Shown one piece after another: positions 35,583 through 45,108 of a stretch of DNA of 64,000 nt. Position 1 is the first letter of the stretch. Every line of letters starts with the position of its first letter. The notes beneath the pieces were generated by a model. That model searched no databases. It saw only the letters and a program-made list of their open reading frames with translations, and was not told where the DNA came from. The translations under genes and the position numbers were made by a program. Source of the stretch: Bacteroidales bacterium (GTDB lineage: Bacteria; Bacteroidota; Bacteroidia; Bacteroidales; UBA10428); assembly GCA_016930375.1 (NCBI GenBank), contig JAFGGU010000068.1, forward strand, positions 1 through 64,000, given 5' to 3'.

Positions 35583-38500
35583 CTACCTCATGGACGTAAA
35601 TACCGCATATTGCGCCGTAGTAAGTGAATCAAGCCTGTTACTGATTTCAGTCTGGTTTGAATTCTTGCTGATCACTGCCAGATTCTGAAGAACCTGGAAA
35701 TTGTACAGGATCTCATCCTGGATACTGTTGACAAATCCTTTCTTCTGATCAAGGTAATAGGACAGTTTCCCGTTACAGATTTCTCCCAGATGATTTACCA
35801 GGGCATTGCCTTTTTCGAACATGTTGCACTTGTAATAGGCTTCTGCAATCTGTATGATCGTGTGATCATAAGGGATTTTTTCATCAGGTGTCAATGCCAT
35901 GCAGCGATCCAGCACCTCAATGGCTTTGGATGTATCACCCTTGCTGATGAGTTCAGTGGCCAGCTGAATGAAGCGGGTCCTCAACCTGACGATGGAAGTG
36001 GTACGCACATGAAAATCATCGAGATACACATCGGGATCATGGATTCCGCCCCATCGGAATGTATGCATTAAATTTTCGTACAGGATATCGCTTTCAATAC
36101 GACCTGCTTCATATCGTCCGATGCTTTTTGACTGAATGGGAACCAGCCGGTAGGCAAAACCTTCCAGCTGCATGTAGTCTTCCAGGCCCAGGGTGCCTTC
36201 GTGTCCAAGGGAGGCAAAGTAGATCGGTCTTTCCCAGTTGTTGTTGGCTAGGATATCCAGAACTATTAAAGCGCTTTTATTCAGGCTGTTGCGATTATAT
36301 CTCCATTCAATGGCGGGAACAATCTTATTCCGGTCAGCGGCTGAAACAGTTCCGTTTCTCATAACAACGGCCGTATCCACGGGGAGTCTGAAATTCCGGG
36401 TCGGAACGAAGTTAAACTTATCTCCGGAACTGGCTTCAACTTTCGCCTGGGGCAGATCACTGGAAACAAATTCGATGATATCCTTCAGATCTGCAAACTG
36501 CGAAGTACGTTCCTGCACGAAGACGATATCTCTTACGCCGTTTATGTATTGTTCCGGAGGCAGTGAAATAGGTAAGATATCAGATAAATAGGCTTTTCTT
36601 CTCATCTGATCAATATGCCAGTCCATATTAAGCAGCATAAGATTCACAACCCGGACATCCGTGCGAATTCCTTCCACCTCCTGGGCATACCACAAAGGGA
36701 AGGTATCATTGTCTCCGTTAGTGAAAAGTATGGCATTGGGGGCGCAGGTGTTCAGGTAGTTGTAAGCAATATCACGAGTGGTATACCTGCCTGAACGATC
36801 ATGATCATCCTTGTTTTGAACGGCCAGGATTCCGGGCACCAGCAAAAGGCATACCAGTGAGATAACCAGGGCGGTAATTTCCTTCCTGAATTTGGCTCCG
36901 AAGGAGTCATAAATGGCCATGACTCCGAGTCCGATCCAAATGGCGAAGGCGTAAAAGGATCCAGCATAGGCATAGTCTCTTTCTCGCGGCTGAACGGGAG
37001 TCTGGTTCAGGTATACCACAACTGCCAAACCGGTCATGACAAACAACAGCATCACCACCCAGAAGTTCTTGACATCGCGCTGGAGATGAAAGATCAACCC
37101 GAATAAACCCAACAGCAAGGGAAGAAAAAAATACGTATTCCTCGAAGGTGTATTCCGCATGCTATCGGGCATTTTATCCTCACTGCCGATCAGGATCTGG
37201 TCTACAGGACTTATTCCACTGATCCAGTTTCCGTTGAGCGGATCCCCGTGACCCTGAATATCATTTTGCCGTCCGGCAAAGTTCCACATGAAATAACGGA
37301 AGTACATATGTCCCACCTGGTAGGTGAAGAAAAACCGCAGGTTACTCAGAAATCCAGGTGGATTCCTGGGTTTATCCCTGTCGTAAAGGACATTTCCCTG
37401 CTCATCCCGCATCATATTGTTTTCGGTATCTTTCCTGGGTTCGAACAGTTGACTTTCTTTCAGTCCCGCCCATTCGATATAAACATTAACGTGTTCATTA
37501 TCAGAACTCCACATACGTGGGAACAAGGTGGTGAATTCAGGATCATACTGATAGGAAAGCTTTCGGTTTGTAATTTTGTACTTCCCTTCCACGGGAGAAT
37601 AGGTGGGTTTTCCTTCCCTGATGCCGACGGGATTTGCATTGAAATACTGTCCTTTCAACAGGGGACGGTCACCATATTGTTCCCTATTCAGGTAATACTG
37701 CAGGGCAAAAACAGTTTCCGGATTATTCTCGTCCATGGGCGGATTGGCCAGGGAACGGATAATGATCATGGAGAATGAAGAGTATCCGATAATGATGACA
37801 GCAATCATCAGCAATACAGTATTCAGAATAGTTTTGCCTTTCCGCCATGTTTTCCAGATTCCATAAACAAGAGCTCCCAGGACCAGCAGGATATAAATCA
37901 GAATACCTGAATTGTAAGGCAAGCCAAATCCGTTGACAAAGATCAGTTCAAATCGTGAGGCCAGCCAGATCAAACCGGGTATGATCACATACATTACAGA
38001 TCCCAGCAATAAAAAAGAGATCAGCAGGGCTTTAATGATTCCTGGTGTGGTAACCGGGTATTTTTTAAAATAGTATACCAGGACGATGGCCGGAATAGCA
38101 AGTAAGTTTAACAGGTGCACACCTATCGAAAGGCCCATCAGGTAAGCGATCAATATCAACCAGCGGTTGGCATGGCTACTGGTGCCGGCTTCATTTTCCC
38201 ACTTCAGCACAGCCCAGAATACTACAGCGGTAAACAGGGATGAGCTGGCGTATACTTCGCCTTCAACCGCCGAAAACCAGAAACTGTCGGAAAAGGCGAA
38301 CGCAAGCGCACCAACGGCGCCACAGCCCAGTATTACGATCTTATCACGGAGGCTCCAGTTTTCCACATTTTTCTCCGGGCCGTTCGGGGACACCCGGTAG
38401 TTCATCAACCGGATGGCCAGATGGGTAATGGTCCAGAAAAGGAACATGATGGTAAAGGCACTGGCGATTGCTGAGAAAGCATTCACCATCATGGCTACTT

Positions 38501-38717
38501 TTTCTACATTACCACCTGCAAAAAGAGAAAAAAATCGTGCAACAATCATAAAAAGAGGCGCACCGGGTGGGTGTCCGACCTGCAGTTTGTAAGCGCTGGA
38601 AATAAATTCACCGCAATCCCACAGACTTACGGTTGGTTCAAGCGTGAGCAGGTATGCCGCGGCGGAAATCAGAAACATGATCCACCCGAGAAGATTGTTG
38701 ACAAGCCTGAAATTCAT
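35583..38717 (-). CDS. DUF2723 multi-pass membrane protein with TPR-like C-terminus
   Basis: The 1044-residue protein opens with a membrane helix and the DUF2723 signature LEPTVSLWDCGEF then VGHPPGAPLF (residues 26-55). About 10-12 membrane helices occupy the first 650 residues, and a soluble C-terminal part (about 660-1044) contains helical, TPR-like repeats. DUF2723 resembles GT-C glycosyltransferases such as protein O-mannosyltransferases, with the acidic DCGE loop in the place of their catalytic Asp. A role in lipid-linked sugar transfer at the envelope is inferred. It is normal length for Bacteroidetes members. It diverges from the SUI1 gene by 97 bp. Confidence 0.88.
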   Translation of the reverse strand: MNFRLVNNLLGWIMFLISAAAYLLTLEPTVSLWDCGEFISSAYKLQVGHPPGAPLFMIVARFFSLFAGGNVEKVAMMVNAFSAIASAFTIMFLFWTITHLAIRLMNYRVSPNGPEKNVENWSLRDKIVILGCGAVGALAFAFSDSFWFSAVEGEVYASSSLFTAVVFWAVLKWENEAGTSSHANRWLILIAYLMGLSIGVHLLNLLAIPAIVLVYYFKKYPVTTPGIIKALLISFLLLGSVMYVIIPGLIWLASRFELIFVNGFGLPYNSGILIYILLVLGALVYGIWKTWRKGKTILNTVLLMIAVIIIGYSSFSMIIIRSLANPPMDENNPETVFALQYYLNREQYGDRPLLKGQYFNANPVGIREGKPTYSPVEGKYKITNRKLSYQYDPEFTTLFPRMWSSDNEHVNVYIEWAGLKESQLFEPRKDTENNMMRDEQGNVLYDRDKPRNPPGFLSNLRFFFTYQVGHMYFRYFMWNFAGRQNDIQGHGDPLNGNWISGISPVDQILIGSEDKMPDSMRNTPSRNTYFFLPLLLGLFGLIFHLQRDVKNFWVVMLLFVMTGLAVVVYLNQTPVQPRERDYAYAGSFYAFAIWIGLGVMAIYDSFGAKFRKEITALVISLVCLLLVPGILAVQNKDDHDRSGRYTTRDIAYNYLNTCAPNAILFTNGDNDTFPLWYAQEVEGIRTDVRVVNLMLLNMDWHIDQMRRKAYLSDILPISLPPEQYINGVRDIVFVQERTSQFADLKDIIEFVSSDLPQAKVEASSGDKFNFVPTRNFRLPVDTAVVMRNGTVSAADRNKIVPAIEWRYNRNSLNKSALIVLDILANNNWERPIYFASLGHEGTLGLEDYMQLEGFAYRLVPIQSKSIGRYEAGRIESDILYENLMHTFRWGGIHDPDVYLDDFHVRTTSIVRLRTRFIQLATELISKGDTSKAIEVLDRCMALTPDEKIPYDHTIIQIAEAYYKCNMFEKGNALVNHLGEICNGKLSYYLDQKKGFVNSIQDEILYNFQVLQNLAVISKNSNQTEISNRLDSLTTAQYAVFTSMR

Positions 38718-38814
38718 TCTTTTGAATTATTTTAGTGGAATAAAGTACGAATATCGCATTATCCATTGTAAGTTCACCCGAAAATGCATTTTTTTTGGCA
38801 CAATTTTAACCATT

Positions 38815-39150
38815 ATGAGCAGGAAGAACCGCGAAGGCATTGTGTATTCAACCAATCCTGATTTCAATTTTGAAACGGATTCAGGGCAGGAAGTAACCCT
38901 TCCCCCGGGGCAGCAATTGCTGTATGTGTGGCTTGATTCGAAAGCCCGGAAGGGAAAAACCGTCACACTGATCAAGGGATTCCGGGGTAGCCCCGGTGAT
39001 CTGGAGAAACTGGCCACCGATTTGAAGAAATGTTGTGGAACCGGAGGATCAGTGAAAGACGGCGAAGTCATCATCCAGGGCAACTTCAGGGAAAAGACGC
39101 TCACCTGGCTGACAGGTAAAGGCTATAAGGTAAAAAAGGCCGGAGGATGA
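38815..39150 (+). CDS. SUI1/eIF1-family protein (YciH-like)
   Basis: The 111-residue protein carries a bacterial SUI1 domain: KGKTVTLIKGFRGSPGDLEKLATDLKK, CCGTGGSVKDGEVIIQG and the closing GYKVKKAGG. The family is homologous to eukaryotic eIF1 and binds the small ribosomal subunit, with a proposed role in start-site fidelity. I chose ATG at 38815 (MSRKNREGIVYST). The frame is open further upstream, to 38644, but those residues are low-quality and overlap the divergent gene. Its TGA overlaps the pbpC ATG (ATGA), so translation of the two is probably coupled even though their functions differ. Confidence 0.9.
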   Translation: MSRKNREGIVYSTNPDFNFETDSGQEVTLPPGQQLLYVWLDSKARKGKTVTLIKGFRGSPGDLEKLATDLKKCCGTGGSVKDGEVIIQGNFREKTLTWLTGKGYKVKKAGG

Positions 39151-41477
39151 GAAAGTATGGACTTGCCCTGGTGCTGTTGGTCTTTGTATTGTATTTGCTT
39201 TTGCTACGGGGGGATATTTTTGAGGATCCGGTCTCTACCGTAATTTTCGACCGGAATGGCATGCTCCTGGGAGCGAGAGTCGCACACGATGGTCAATGGC
39301 GTTTTCCAGCTGTCAAAAGCATACCCGAAAAAGTCAGCAAAGCAACGCTGGCCTTTGAAGACAGGTATTTTTACCATCATCCAGGGTTCAACCCGGTATC
39401 CTTGATCAGGGCAGTAAAACTCAATTTAGGAGCAGGTGAGATTGTAAGCGGGGGCAGTACCATTACCATGCAAACCATCCGGCTATCCCGGAAAAATAAG
39501 CGGCGAACGGTATGGGAAAAAATAGCTGAAATTGTTTTGGCCACCCGGCTGGAGCTGAAACTGTCCAAGGAGGAGATACTCTCCCTCTATGTATCTCATG
39601 CTCCCTATGGGGGTAATGTTGTAGGTGTCGAAACTGCATCGTGGCGGTATTTTGGAACAGGAAGCGCCGATCTCTCCTGGGCAGAGGCAGCAACTCTGGC
39701 TGTTTTACCCAATTCGCCAGCACTGGTCCATCCGGGGAAAAACAGGGAAAAACTGCTCCTGAAGAGAAATTCCCTTCTGAATCGCATGGCCGTGCTTGGC
39801 TTGATTGATAGCTCAACACTTTATGCATCCCTGGCCGAAACAATACCTGAAAAGCCGCTTCCCATGCCCAGGCACGCACCGCATTTGCTCGACCGGTTTT
39901 GCCGGGAACGCCCCGGCAAAATCATCTTATCTACTCTTGATGGTTCACTGCAGACACAGGTTACCGAGAAAGTGGAAAGGCATCACCTCAGACAACAATA
40001 CAATGAAATTCATAATGCAGCTGCCATTGTTATTGAAGTGGAGACCGGCAATGTTTTGGCCTATGCCGGGAATTGCGGTTTTCCAAATGAGCGTTCTCAC
40101 GGGAACGATGTGGACATCATCACGTCTTCGCGAAGTACCGGCAGCCTGCTGAAACCTCTGTTGTATGCCGCCATGCTGAACGACGGCAAATTTCTCCCGG
40201 CAAGTCTTGTACCGGATATTCCCATGAACCTGAACGGATTCTCGCCTTTAAATTTTGACGGCCATTTTGAAGGAGCTGTGCCGGCCGGCAAAGCGCTATC
40301 CAGGTCCCTCAATGTGCCTGCTGTTCAAATGTTGAGATCCTATGGGGTGGAGCGCTTTCACCACCTGATAAGGTCATTGGGCATGCGTACCATTGACAAG
40401 ACCTCCGGCCACTATGGATTATCCCTGATTCTTGGCGGGGCTGAGGGAAGCCTTGAGGAAATGACGAATATTTATGCGGTCTTCTCCAGGATTTTGAACC
40501 ATTATGGCAGTTCGGGATTGTATTATGCCGGTGATTACCAGCCACCCAATTATTCCCTGTCAGTGCAGCGCAGGCAGGAGACCGGCAGCCTTGAACCCGG
40601 TCTTTTCAACGCGTCCTCAATATGGTATACCTACATGGCCATGCAGGAGGTTAACCGGCCGGAAGAAGAAACCGGATGGAAGCAATTCAGTTCTTTCCGG
40701 AAAATTGCCTGGAAAACAGGAACAAGTTTCGGATACCGGGATGGATGGGCAATAGGCACTTCAGCTGATTATGTTGTGGGCGTATGGGTGGGCAACGCAG
40801 ACGGGGAAGGAAGGCCTGGCTTAACAGGGGTTGCTGTCGCCGCTCCCCTGCTTTTTGATATTTTTGGAATTCTCCCTGATTCCCGGTGGTTTCAGCCTCC
40901 AACGGATGAAATGATACCTGCAGCGGTATGTAAAACAAGCGGTTATCTTGCGGGACCTGATTGTCCTGACGCGGATACCCTGAAGATTCCGCTGAACGGA
41001 TTGAAATCGCCGGCATGTCCTTTTCACCATCTGGTGCACCTGTCCGCTGATCATCAGTTCAGGGTCAGCAGTGATTGTTACCCGCTGGACAGCATGGTGC
41101 ACCTTTCGTGGTTTGTGCTGCCTCCCATTCAGGAATGGTATTATAAAAAGCGTCATGCCGATTACAGCAGCCTGCCTCCTTTTAAAAAGGGCTGTGAGCC
41201 TGTTCATCAAAGGTCTATGGACCTGGTTTATCCCAGGGAGGAAGTGAAGGTATTTATTCCGGTAGAGCTGAACGGAAGAAAGGGCAGGGTTATTTTCGAG
41301 GCTGTACATAACAATCCGGAAGCCGTTATTTACTGGCATCTGGATAACCAGTACCTGACCAGCACACGTCATATACACCAGATTGAACTGCTGCCGGAAC
41401 CCGGCAACCATGTTTTGGTCCTTGTGGATGAAACGGGGGAAGAGCTGATCAGGAATTTCCAGGCTATTGAACCTTGA
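39147..41477 (+). CDS. pbpC: Penicillin-binding protein 1C
   Basis: PBP1C is a bifunctional peptidoglycan glycosyltransferase and transpeptidase at the inner membrane. The 776-residue protein has an N-terminal membrane anchor (5-20), a GT51 domain with catalytic Glu71 in LAFEDRYFYHHPG, a transpeptidase domain with SLLK (Ser333, Lys336), SLN and KTGTSFGYRDGWAIG, and the C-terminal PBP1C domain (about 680-776). All catalytic motifs are intact. It starts within the SUI1 stop codon and ends 14 bp inside the convergent DNA glycosylase gene. In other bacteria pbpC pairs with an alpha-2-macroglobulin gene; one lies at 26318-31900. Confidence 0.95.
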   Translation: MRKYGLALVLLVFVLYLLLLRGDIFEDPVSTVIFDRNGMLLGARVAHDGQWRFPAVKSIPEKVSKATLAFEDRYFYHHPGFNPVSLIRAVKLNLGAGEIVSGGSTITMQTIRLSRKNKRRTVWEKIAEIVLATRLELKLSKEEILSLYVSHAPYGGNVVGVETASWRYFGTGSADLSWAEAATLAVLPNSPALVHPGKNREKLLLKRNSLLNRMAVLGLIDSSTLYASLAETIPEKPLPMPRHAPHLLDRFCRERPGKIILSTLDGSLQTQVTEKVERHHLRQQYNEIHNAAAIVIEVETGNVLAYAGNCGFPNERSHGNDVDIITSSRSTGSLLKPLLYAAMLNDGKFLPASLVPDIPMNLNGFSPLNFDGHFEGAVPAGKALSRSLNVPAVQMLRSYGVERFHHLIRSLGMRTIDKTSGHYGLSLILGGAEGSLEEMTNIYAVFSRILNHYGSSGLYYAGDYQPPNYSLSVQRRQETGSLEPGLFNASSIWYTYMAMQEVNRPEEETGWKQFSSFRKIAWKTGTSFGYRDGWAIGTSADYVVGVWVGNADGEGRPGLTGVAVAAPLLFDIFGILPDSRWFQPPTDEMIPAAVCKTSGYLAGPDCPDADTLKIPLNGLKSPACPFHHLVHLSADHQFRVSSDCYPLDSMVHLSWFVLPPIQEWYYKKRHADYSSLPPFKKGCEPVHQRSMDLVYPREEVKVFIPVELNGRKGRVIFEAVHNNPEAVIYWHLDNQYLTSTRHIHQIELLPEPGNHVLVLVDETGEELIRNFQAIEP

Positions 41478-41970
41478 TATATCTCCAGGGCATACTTACC
41501 CAGGGCTCGCCTGCATAAGAAATGCCGAAACGGGGCTTTTGAACAAAGGATACCTTTTCTGCACTGCTCTCGATCCAGATTCTTTCAGATTTCATCAAAT
41601 CCTCTCCGTAAAAGGACTTGTCGACTTCCAGCGCCCTGGTGATCTTTCCCGGGCCGTCAAAGCCTTCAAGACCTCTCAGGAGAACCGCCTGGGGCTGGCC
41701 TTCAGAGCCTGTCACAAAATTCAGCATCCAGTGCATTCCATAGATGAGATATACATAAACCAGGCCGCCGTGTTCAAACATGATACTGTTGCGGGATGTC
41801 CTTCCAAAACGGGCATGGGAGGCTTTGTCTTCAATTCCCCTGTAAGCCTCAACCTCTGTAATTGTATGATAAGAGATTACGTCCTTGCGCTTCCTTACGA
41901 GCATTTTGCCGATAAGTTCCGGTGCTGCCAAAAGCACATCACGGTCAAAGAAACTCCGGGTGAGCCTCAT
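41464..41970 (-). CDS. 3-methyladenine DNA glycosylase (AAG/MPG family)
   Basis: This enzyme removes alkylated purines such as 3-methyladenine from DNA, starting base excision repair. The 168-residue product is somewhat short for the family (often 185-210). It contains the AAG core: TEVEAYRGIEDKASHA, FGRTSRN, YVYLIYGMHWMLNFV, AVLLRGLEG and the GPGKITRAL segment, then the family's closing YAGEPWVSMPWRY. Catalytic Glu lies in the EVEAY segment. The gene lies 12 bp after queA on the same strand and overlaps the end of pbpC by 14 bp in the opposite direction. It looks intact, only compact. Confidence 0.92.
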   Translation of the reverse strand: MRLTRSFFDRDVLLAAPELIGKMLVRKRKDVISYHTITEVEAYRGIEDKASHARFGRTSRNSIMFEHGGLVYVYLIYGMHWMLNFVTGSEGQPQAVLLRGLEGFDGPGKITRALEVDKSFYGEDLMKSERIWIESSAEKVSFVQKPRFGISYAGEPWVSMPWRYIKVQ

Positions 41971-41982
41971 GAAAGGGATGTC

Positions 41983-43035
41983 CTATAAAAGAAGCATGGC
42001 ATCACCATATGTGCCAAAATGATACTTCTCCTTGATGGCAACTTTATAGGATTCAAAAAGAAGTTCAAAACCGGCAAATGCTGAAACCATCATGAGCAGG
42101 GTAGACAAAGGCAAATGGAAATTGGAAATCATGCGGGTCGGAACACTGAATTCATAAGGAGGGAAGATAAACTTGTTGGTCCAGCCATCATAGGGTTTCA
42201 AATGCCCTGCCGTTGAAACGGAGCTTTCGAGCGTCCGGAGCACGGTAGTTCCGACAGCACAAACCTGTTTGTGAGCATCCTTGGCTGCATTTACAATATT
42301 TGCGGCATCCTCGGAAATAATGATCCGTTCAGAATCCATCTTGTGTTTTGTAAGATCTTCAACGTCCACGGTTCTGAAATTACCCAGGCCCACGTGCAGG
42401 GTGATTTCTGCAAAGCGGGACCCCTTGATTTCAAGCCGCTTGAGCAATTCACGGCTAAAATGAAGACCAGCCGTAGGGGCAGCGACAGCACCTTCATGTT
42501 TGGCAAAGATGGTCTGGTATCTGTCACGATCTTCAGGTTGAACAGCTCTTTTAATGAATTTGGGCAGGGGGGTTTCACCAAGTTTGAAAAGGGTTTTTTT
42601 AAAATCATCATAATCCCCGTCAAATAAAAAACGAAGCGTGCGTCCCCGTGAAGTCGTATTATCAATCACTTCCGCAACAAGTGTTTCGTCATCATCCCCG
42701 AAATAGAGTTTGTTGCCAATCCTTATTTTTCTCGCAGGATCAACCAGCACATCCCACAACCGCTGCTCGCGGTTAAGCTCCCGAAGCAGGAAAACCTCGA
42801 TTTCTGCACCGGTTTTTTCCTTGTTCCCATATAACCGGGCTGGAAATACCTTGGTGTTATTCACCACCAGCACATCTCCCTCCACAAAGTAATCAATGAT
42901 ATCCCGGAATACCTTATGTTCAATTTTCCCCGTACTCCGGTCCACCACCATGAGCTTGGATTCATCACGCTTATCAGCCGGGTACTTGGCAATAAGATCT
43001 TCCGGGAGATTGTATTTATATTGTGAAAGTTTCAT
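41983..43035 (-). CDS. queA: S-adenosylmethionine:tRNA ribosyltransferase-isomerase QueA
   Basis: QueA moves the ribosyl part of SAM onto preQ1 in tRNA to form epoxyqueuosine. The 350-residue product is full length: it opens [28 protein letters not shown], and contains [37 protein letters not shown] and the C-terminal [17 protein letters not shown] segment. All are hallmark QueA segments. It is in the run ftsX-DUF3098-truB-queA-methyladenine glycosylase, 61 bp after truB. No queuosine salvage or preQ1 synthesis gene is nearby. Confidence 0.96.
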   Translation of the reverse strand: MKLSQYKYNLPEDLIAKYPADKRDESKLMVVDRSTGKIEHKVFRDIIDYFVEGDVLVVNNTKVFPARLYGNKEKTGAEIEVFLLRELNREQRLWDVLVDPARKIRIGNKLYFGDDDETLVAEVIDNTTSRGRTLRFLFDGDYDDFKKTLFKLGETPLPKFIKRAVQPEDRDRYQTIFAKHEGAVAAPTAGLHFSRELLKRLEIKGSRFAEITLHVGLGNFRTVDVEDLTKHKMDSERIIISEDAANIVNAAKDAHKQVCAVGTTVLRTLESSVSTAGHLKPYDGWTNKFIFPPYEFSVPTRMISNFHLPLSTLLMMVSAFAGFELLFESYKVAIKEKYHFGTYGDAMLLL

Positions 43036-43096
43036 ATTGTTAGGAATGATGATAGTATCAAATAAACCAAATATAAACGCAAACCATAAAAAAAGG

Positions 43097-43801
43097 TTAC
43101 AAAAAAACTAAATTTCTTTCAAAATCTTCAATACTTAATGCATTCTGAAGAGAAAAATTTCCGATACCCGTTCTGACCAGCCCGGTAAGATGCGCTCCGG
43201 AACGCAGTTTTATTCCGATATCCCTTGCCAGCGACCTGACGTAAGTTCCCTTACTGCAGAGCACGCAGATTTCTATGTTTGGCAGATTGCAATCCGTAAG
43301 TGAAATGGAGTATATTGTTATTTCTTTCGGTGGAAGTTCAGGCTGTTCTCCTTTCCGCGCCAGTTTATAAGCCCTCGTCCCATTGACAAGACGGGCTGAA
43401 TAATAAGGAGGCGCCTGCAGCTGGACACCGGTAAAATCTTTTAAAGCTTCTTCCACATCCTGTTTCCCGATATGATCAACAGGATAGTCGGCATCGATGT
43501 CGGTTTCAAGGTCGAATGATGGCGTTGTTGCACCCAGCCTGATCCGGGCAACATATTCTTTGGGTTGTTCCTGGTATTTTTCTATGTTTCGGGTTTCTTT
43601 TCCTGTGCACAACACCATGAGTCCGGTTGCCAGGGGATCAAGCGTCCCGGCATGTCCGATTTTCAGTTTTTTAAGTTGCAGATGATGCCGGATGACATAC
43701 TTGACTTTATTCACCAGGTCGAACGAGGTCCAATACAGGGGTTTATTGAATAGCAGTACTTTGCCCGCTGAAAATTCTTCCGTCAATGCAGAAATATTCA
43801 T
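43097..43801 (-). CDS. truB: tRNA pseudouridine-55 synthase TruB
   Basis: TruB makes pseudouridine 55 in the T-arm of nearly all tRNAs. The 234-residue protein has the catalytic segment [22 protein letters not shown], with nucleophile Asp, the FDLVNKVK opening, the [21 protein letters not shown] segment and [15 protein letters not shown]. It lacks the C-terminal PUA domain of longer TruB proteins, a common short form. It starts 30 bp after DUF3098 and precedes queA by 61 bp. In Bacteroidetes I recall uppP usually lying between DUF3098 and truB; here it is absent. Confidence 0.95.
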   Translation of the reverse strand: MNISALTEEFSAGKVLLFNKPLYWTSFDLVNKVKYVIRHHLQLKKLKIGHAGTLDPLATGLMVLCTGKETRNIEKYQEQPKEYVARIRLGATTPSFDLETDIDADYPVDHIGKQDVEEALKDFTGVQLQAPPYYSARLVNGTRAYKLARKGEQPELPPKEITIYSISLTDCNLPNIEICVLCSKGTYVRSLARDIGIKLRSGAHLTGLVRTGIGNFSLQNALSIEDFERNLVFL

Positions 43802-43831
43802 ACCGGCAAACAGGAAATTGCGGGTGACTGG

Positions 43832-44095
43832 TTAAGCTTTTTCAGATCCTTTGGGTTTTTTCATGATGGCCCAGATCTCAAAAGCGAAACCCAGCAAAAC
43901 AATAATGGGGGCGAGGGTTATCCGCCTCGGGCTGAATATTTCCTTTTCATTAAAAATGTTGGGATCAGGAGATTTTCCACCCACCATCAGCAAGAAACCA
44001 ACAATGATGATCACAAAACCGATGATCAGGTAAATGTAATTCTCACGTCCCAGCGCAAACCCGGTATTGGATTCTTTTTCGGATTGTTTAGCCAT
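43832..44095 (-). CDS. DUF3098 small membrane protein
   Basis: The 87-residue protein has a short charged N-terminus, a GRENYIYLIIGF segment leading into a first membrane helix (about 19-40), a cytoplasmic or periplasmic loop with FNEKEIFSPRRIT, and a second helix (about 56-76). That layout is DUF3098, found next to ftsX in Bacteroidetes. Function is unknown; a division-linked role is suggested by position only. It is 13 bp after ftsX and 30 bp before truB. Confidence 0.88.
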   Translation of the reverse strand: MAKQSEKESNTGFALGRENYIYLIIGFVIIIVGFLLMVGGKSPDPNIFNEKEIFSPRRITLAPIIVLLGFAFEIWAIMKKPKGSEKA

Positions 44096-44108
44096 AGAAA
44101 TTGATTGT

Positions 44109-44987
44109 TTAGGTATACAAATTATCCGTTTTAATTTTCAGGTATTTGTTCACTGACAGCCATGTGGAGACCCAGGCTATCAGCATGCCGGTGATCAGAA
44201 TACCGGCAAATATAATCCCAAGAATACGAAAATCCTGGAAACTGAATAACCCTTCCATCTGTTTTTCAACGATAAGAACGGAGGCCAACAGCAGAAGTAT
44301 GGCAAAAAGAGCAGCAATGATACCCTGAGTGACACCTTTGATAAGGAAAGGACGTCTGATAAGGTTGTTGTGTGCACCCACCAGTTGCATCGTACGGATT
44401 ATGAAGCGCTTGGAATATACTGTTAGCCGTATTGTATTATTGATAAGGGTAATGGCAATCAGAAATAAAAGAACACTGAATACCAGGATGGCCAGGCTGA
44501 TTTTCCGGATGTTCATATTCATGGCGTACACGAGGTCCTTCTGATAAGCCACATCTGCAACCTGGGGATACGAACGGAATTCTTTTTCAAGAACTGCAAA
44601 GCTGTCCGGATTTGCATACGCGGCATGCAATTTCACATCAATGGAGGAGGGGAGGGGATTGTATCCAAGAAATTCCACAAAGTCCTCACCCAGTTCTTCC
44701 TGGAATTCTTCAGCTGCCTGTTCTTTGGTGATATACCGGGTTTCTTTTACATATGCCTTGGCATCAAGTGTTTTTTGCAGGCTGAAAATATCCACCTCCC
44801 GGGCGTCATTCTGGATATACACTGAAATGCCCATGTTTTCCCTGACATAATCTGAAAGTTTTTTGGCATTCAGGATGAGAATACCGGCCAGTCCCAGTAA
44901 AAATAAAACCAGGGTAATACTTACCACGGAAGTAATATAGGAAGCGGTCAGCCGGCGCTGTATTGTATTATCCTTACCCTGCATCAT
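44109..44987 (-). CDS. ftsX: Cell division protein FtsX
   Basis: FtsX is the permease part of the FtsEX complex, which recruits EnvC-type activators and triggers septal amidases. The 292-residue protein has a membrane helix at about 20-42, a large extracytoplasmic domain (about 45-165, with MGISVYIQNDA) and three more helices at the C-terminus (about 170-190, 218-240, 260-280), matching the FtsX/MacB-like layout. It starts the run toward queA. An EnvC-like protein with a degenerate LytM domain is encoded at 9576-10781, its likely partner. ftsE is not in the window. Confidence 0.92.
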   Translation of the reverse strand: MMQGKDNTIQRRLTASYITSVVSITLVLFLLGLAGILILNAKKLSDYVRENMGISVYIQNDAREVDIFSLQKTLDAKAYVKETRYITKEQAAEEFQEELGEDFVEFLGYNPLPSSIDVKLHAAYANPDSFAVLEKEFRSYPQVADVAYQKDLVYAMNMNIRKISLAILVFSVLLFLIAITLINNTIRLTVYSKRFIIRTMQLVGAHNNLIRRPFLIKGVTQGIIAALFAILLLLASVLIVEKQMEGLFSFQDFRILGIIFAGILITGMLIAWVSTWLSVNKYLKIKTDNLYT

Positions 44988-45038
44988 GACTCATTCACCG
45001 GTCAAAGATAAAACAATTTCTCATAAACGGGTTTGTAT

Positions 45039-45088
45039 AAAAAAACACCACCCTTCAAGGGTCTTTAGACCCTTGAAGGGTGGTGTTT
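45039..45088 (-). terminator. Strong terminator of the DUF2135 lipoprotein gene
   Basis: Arms of 21 bp at 45043-45063 and 45068-45088 are perfectly complementary around a 4-base loop. On the minus strand the stem runs into seven T residues (45045-45039), so it terminates transcripts of the lipoprotein gene whose stop is at 45109. It would also separate that gene from ftsX. Confidence 0.9.
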
Positions 45089-45108
45089 AAAACAGGAACT
45101 TCGGGGGA

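Noticed and set aside
42391-42396. CACGTG within queA as a second parS
   Set aside because: Flanks do not match the parS arms; it is a chance hexamer in coding sequence.
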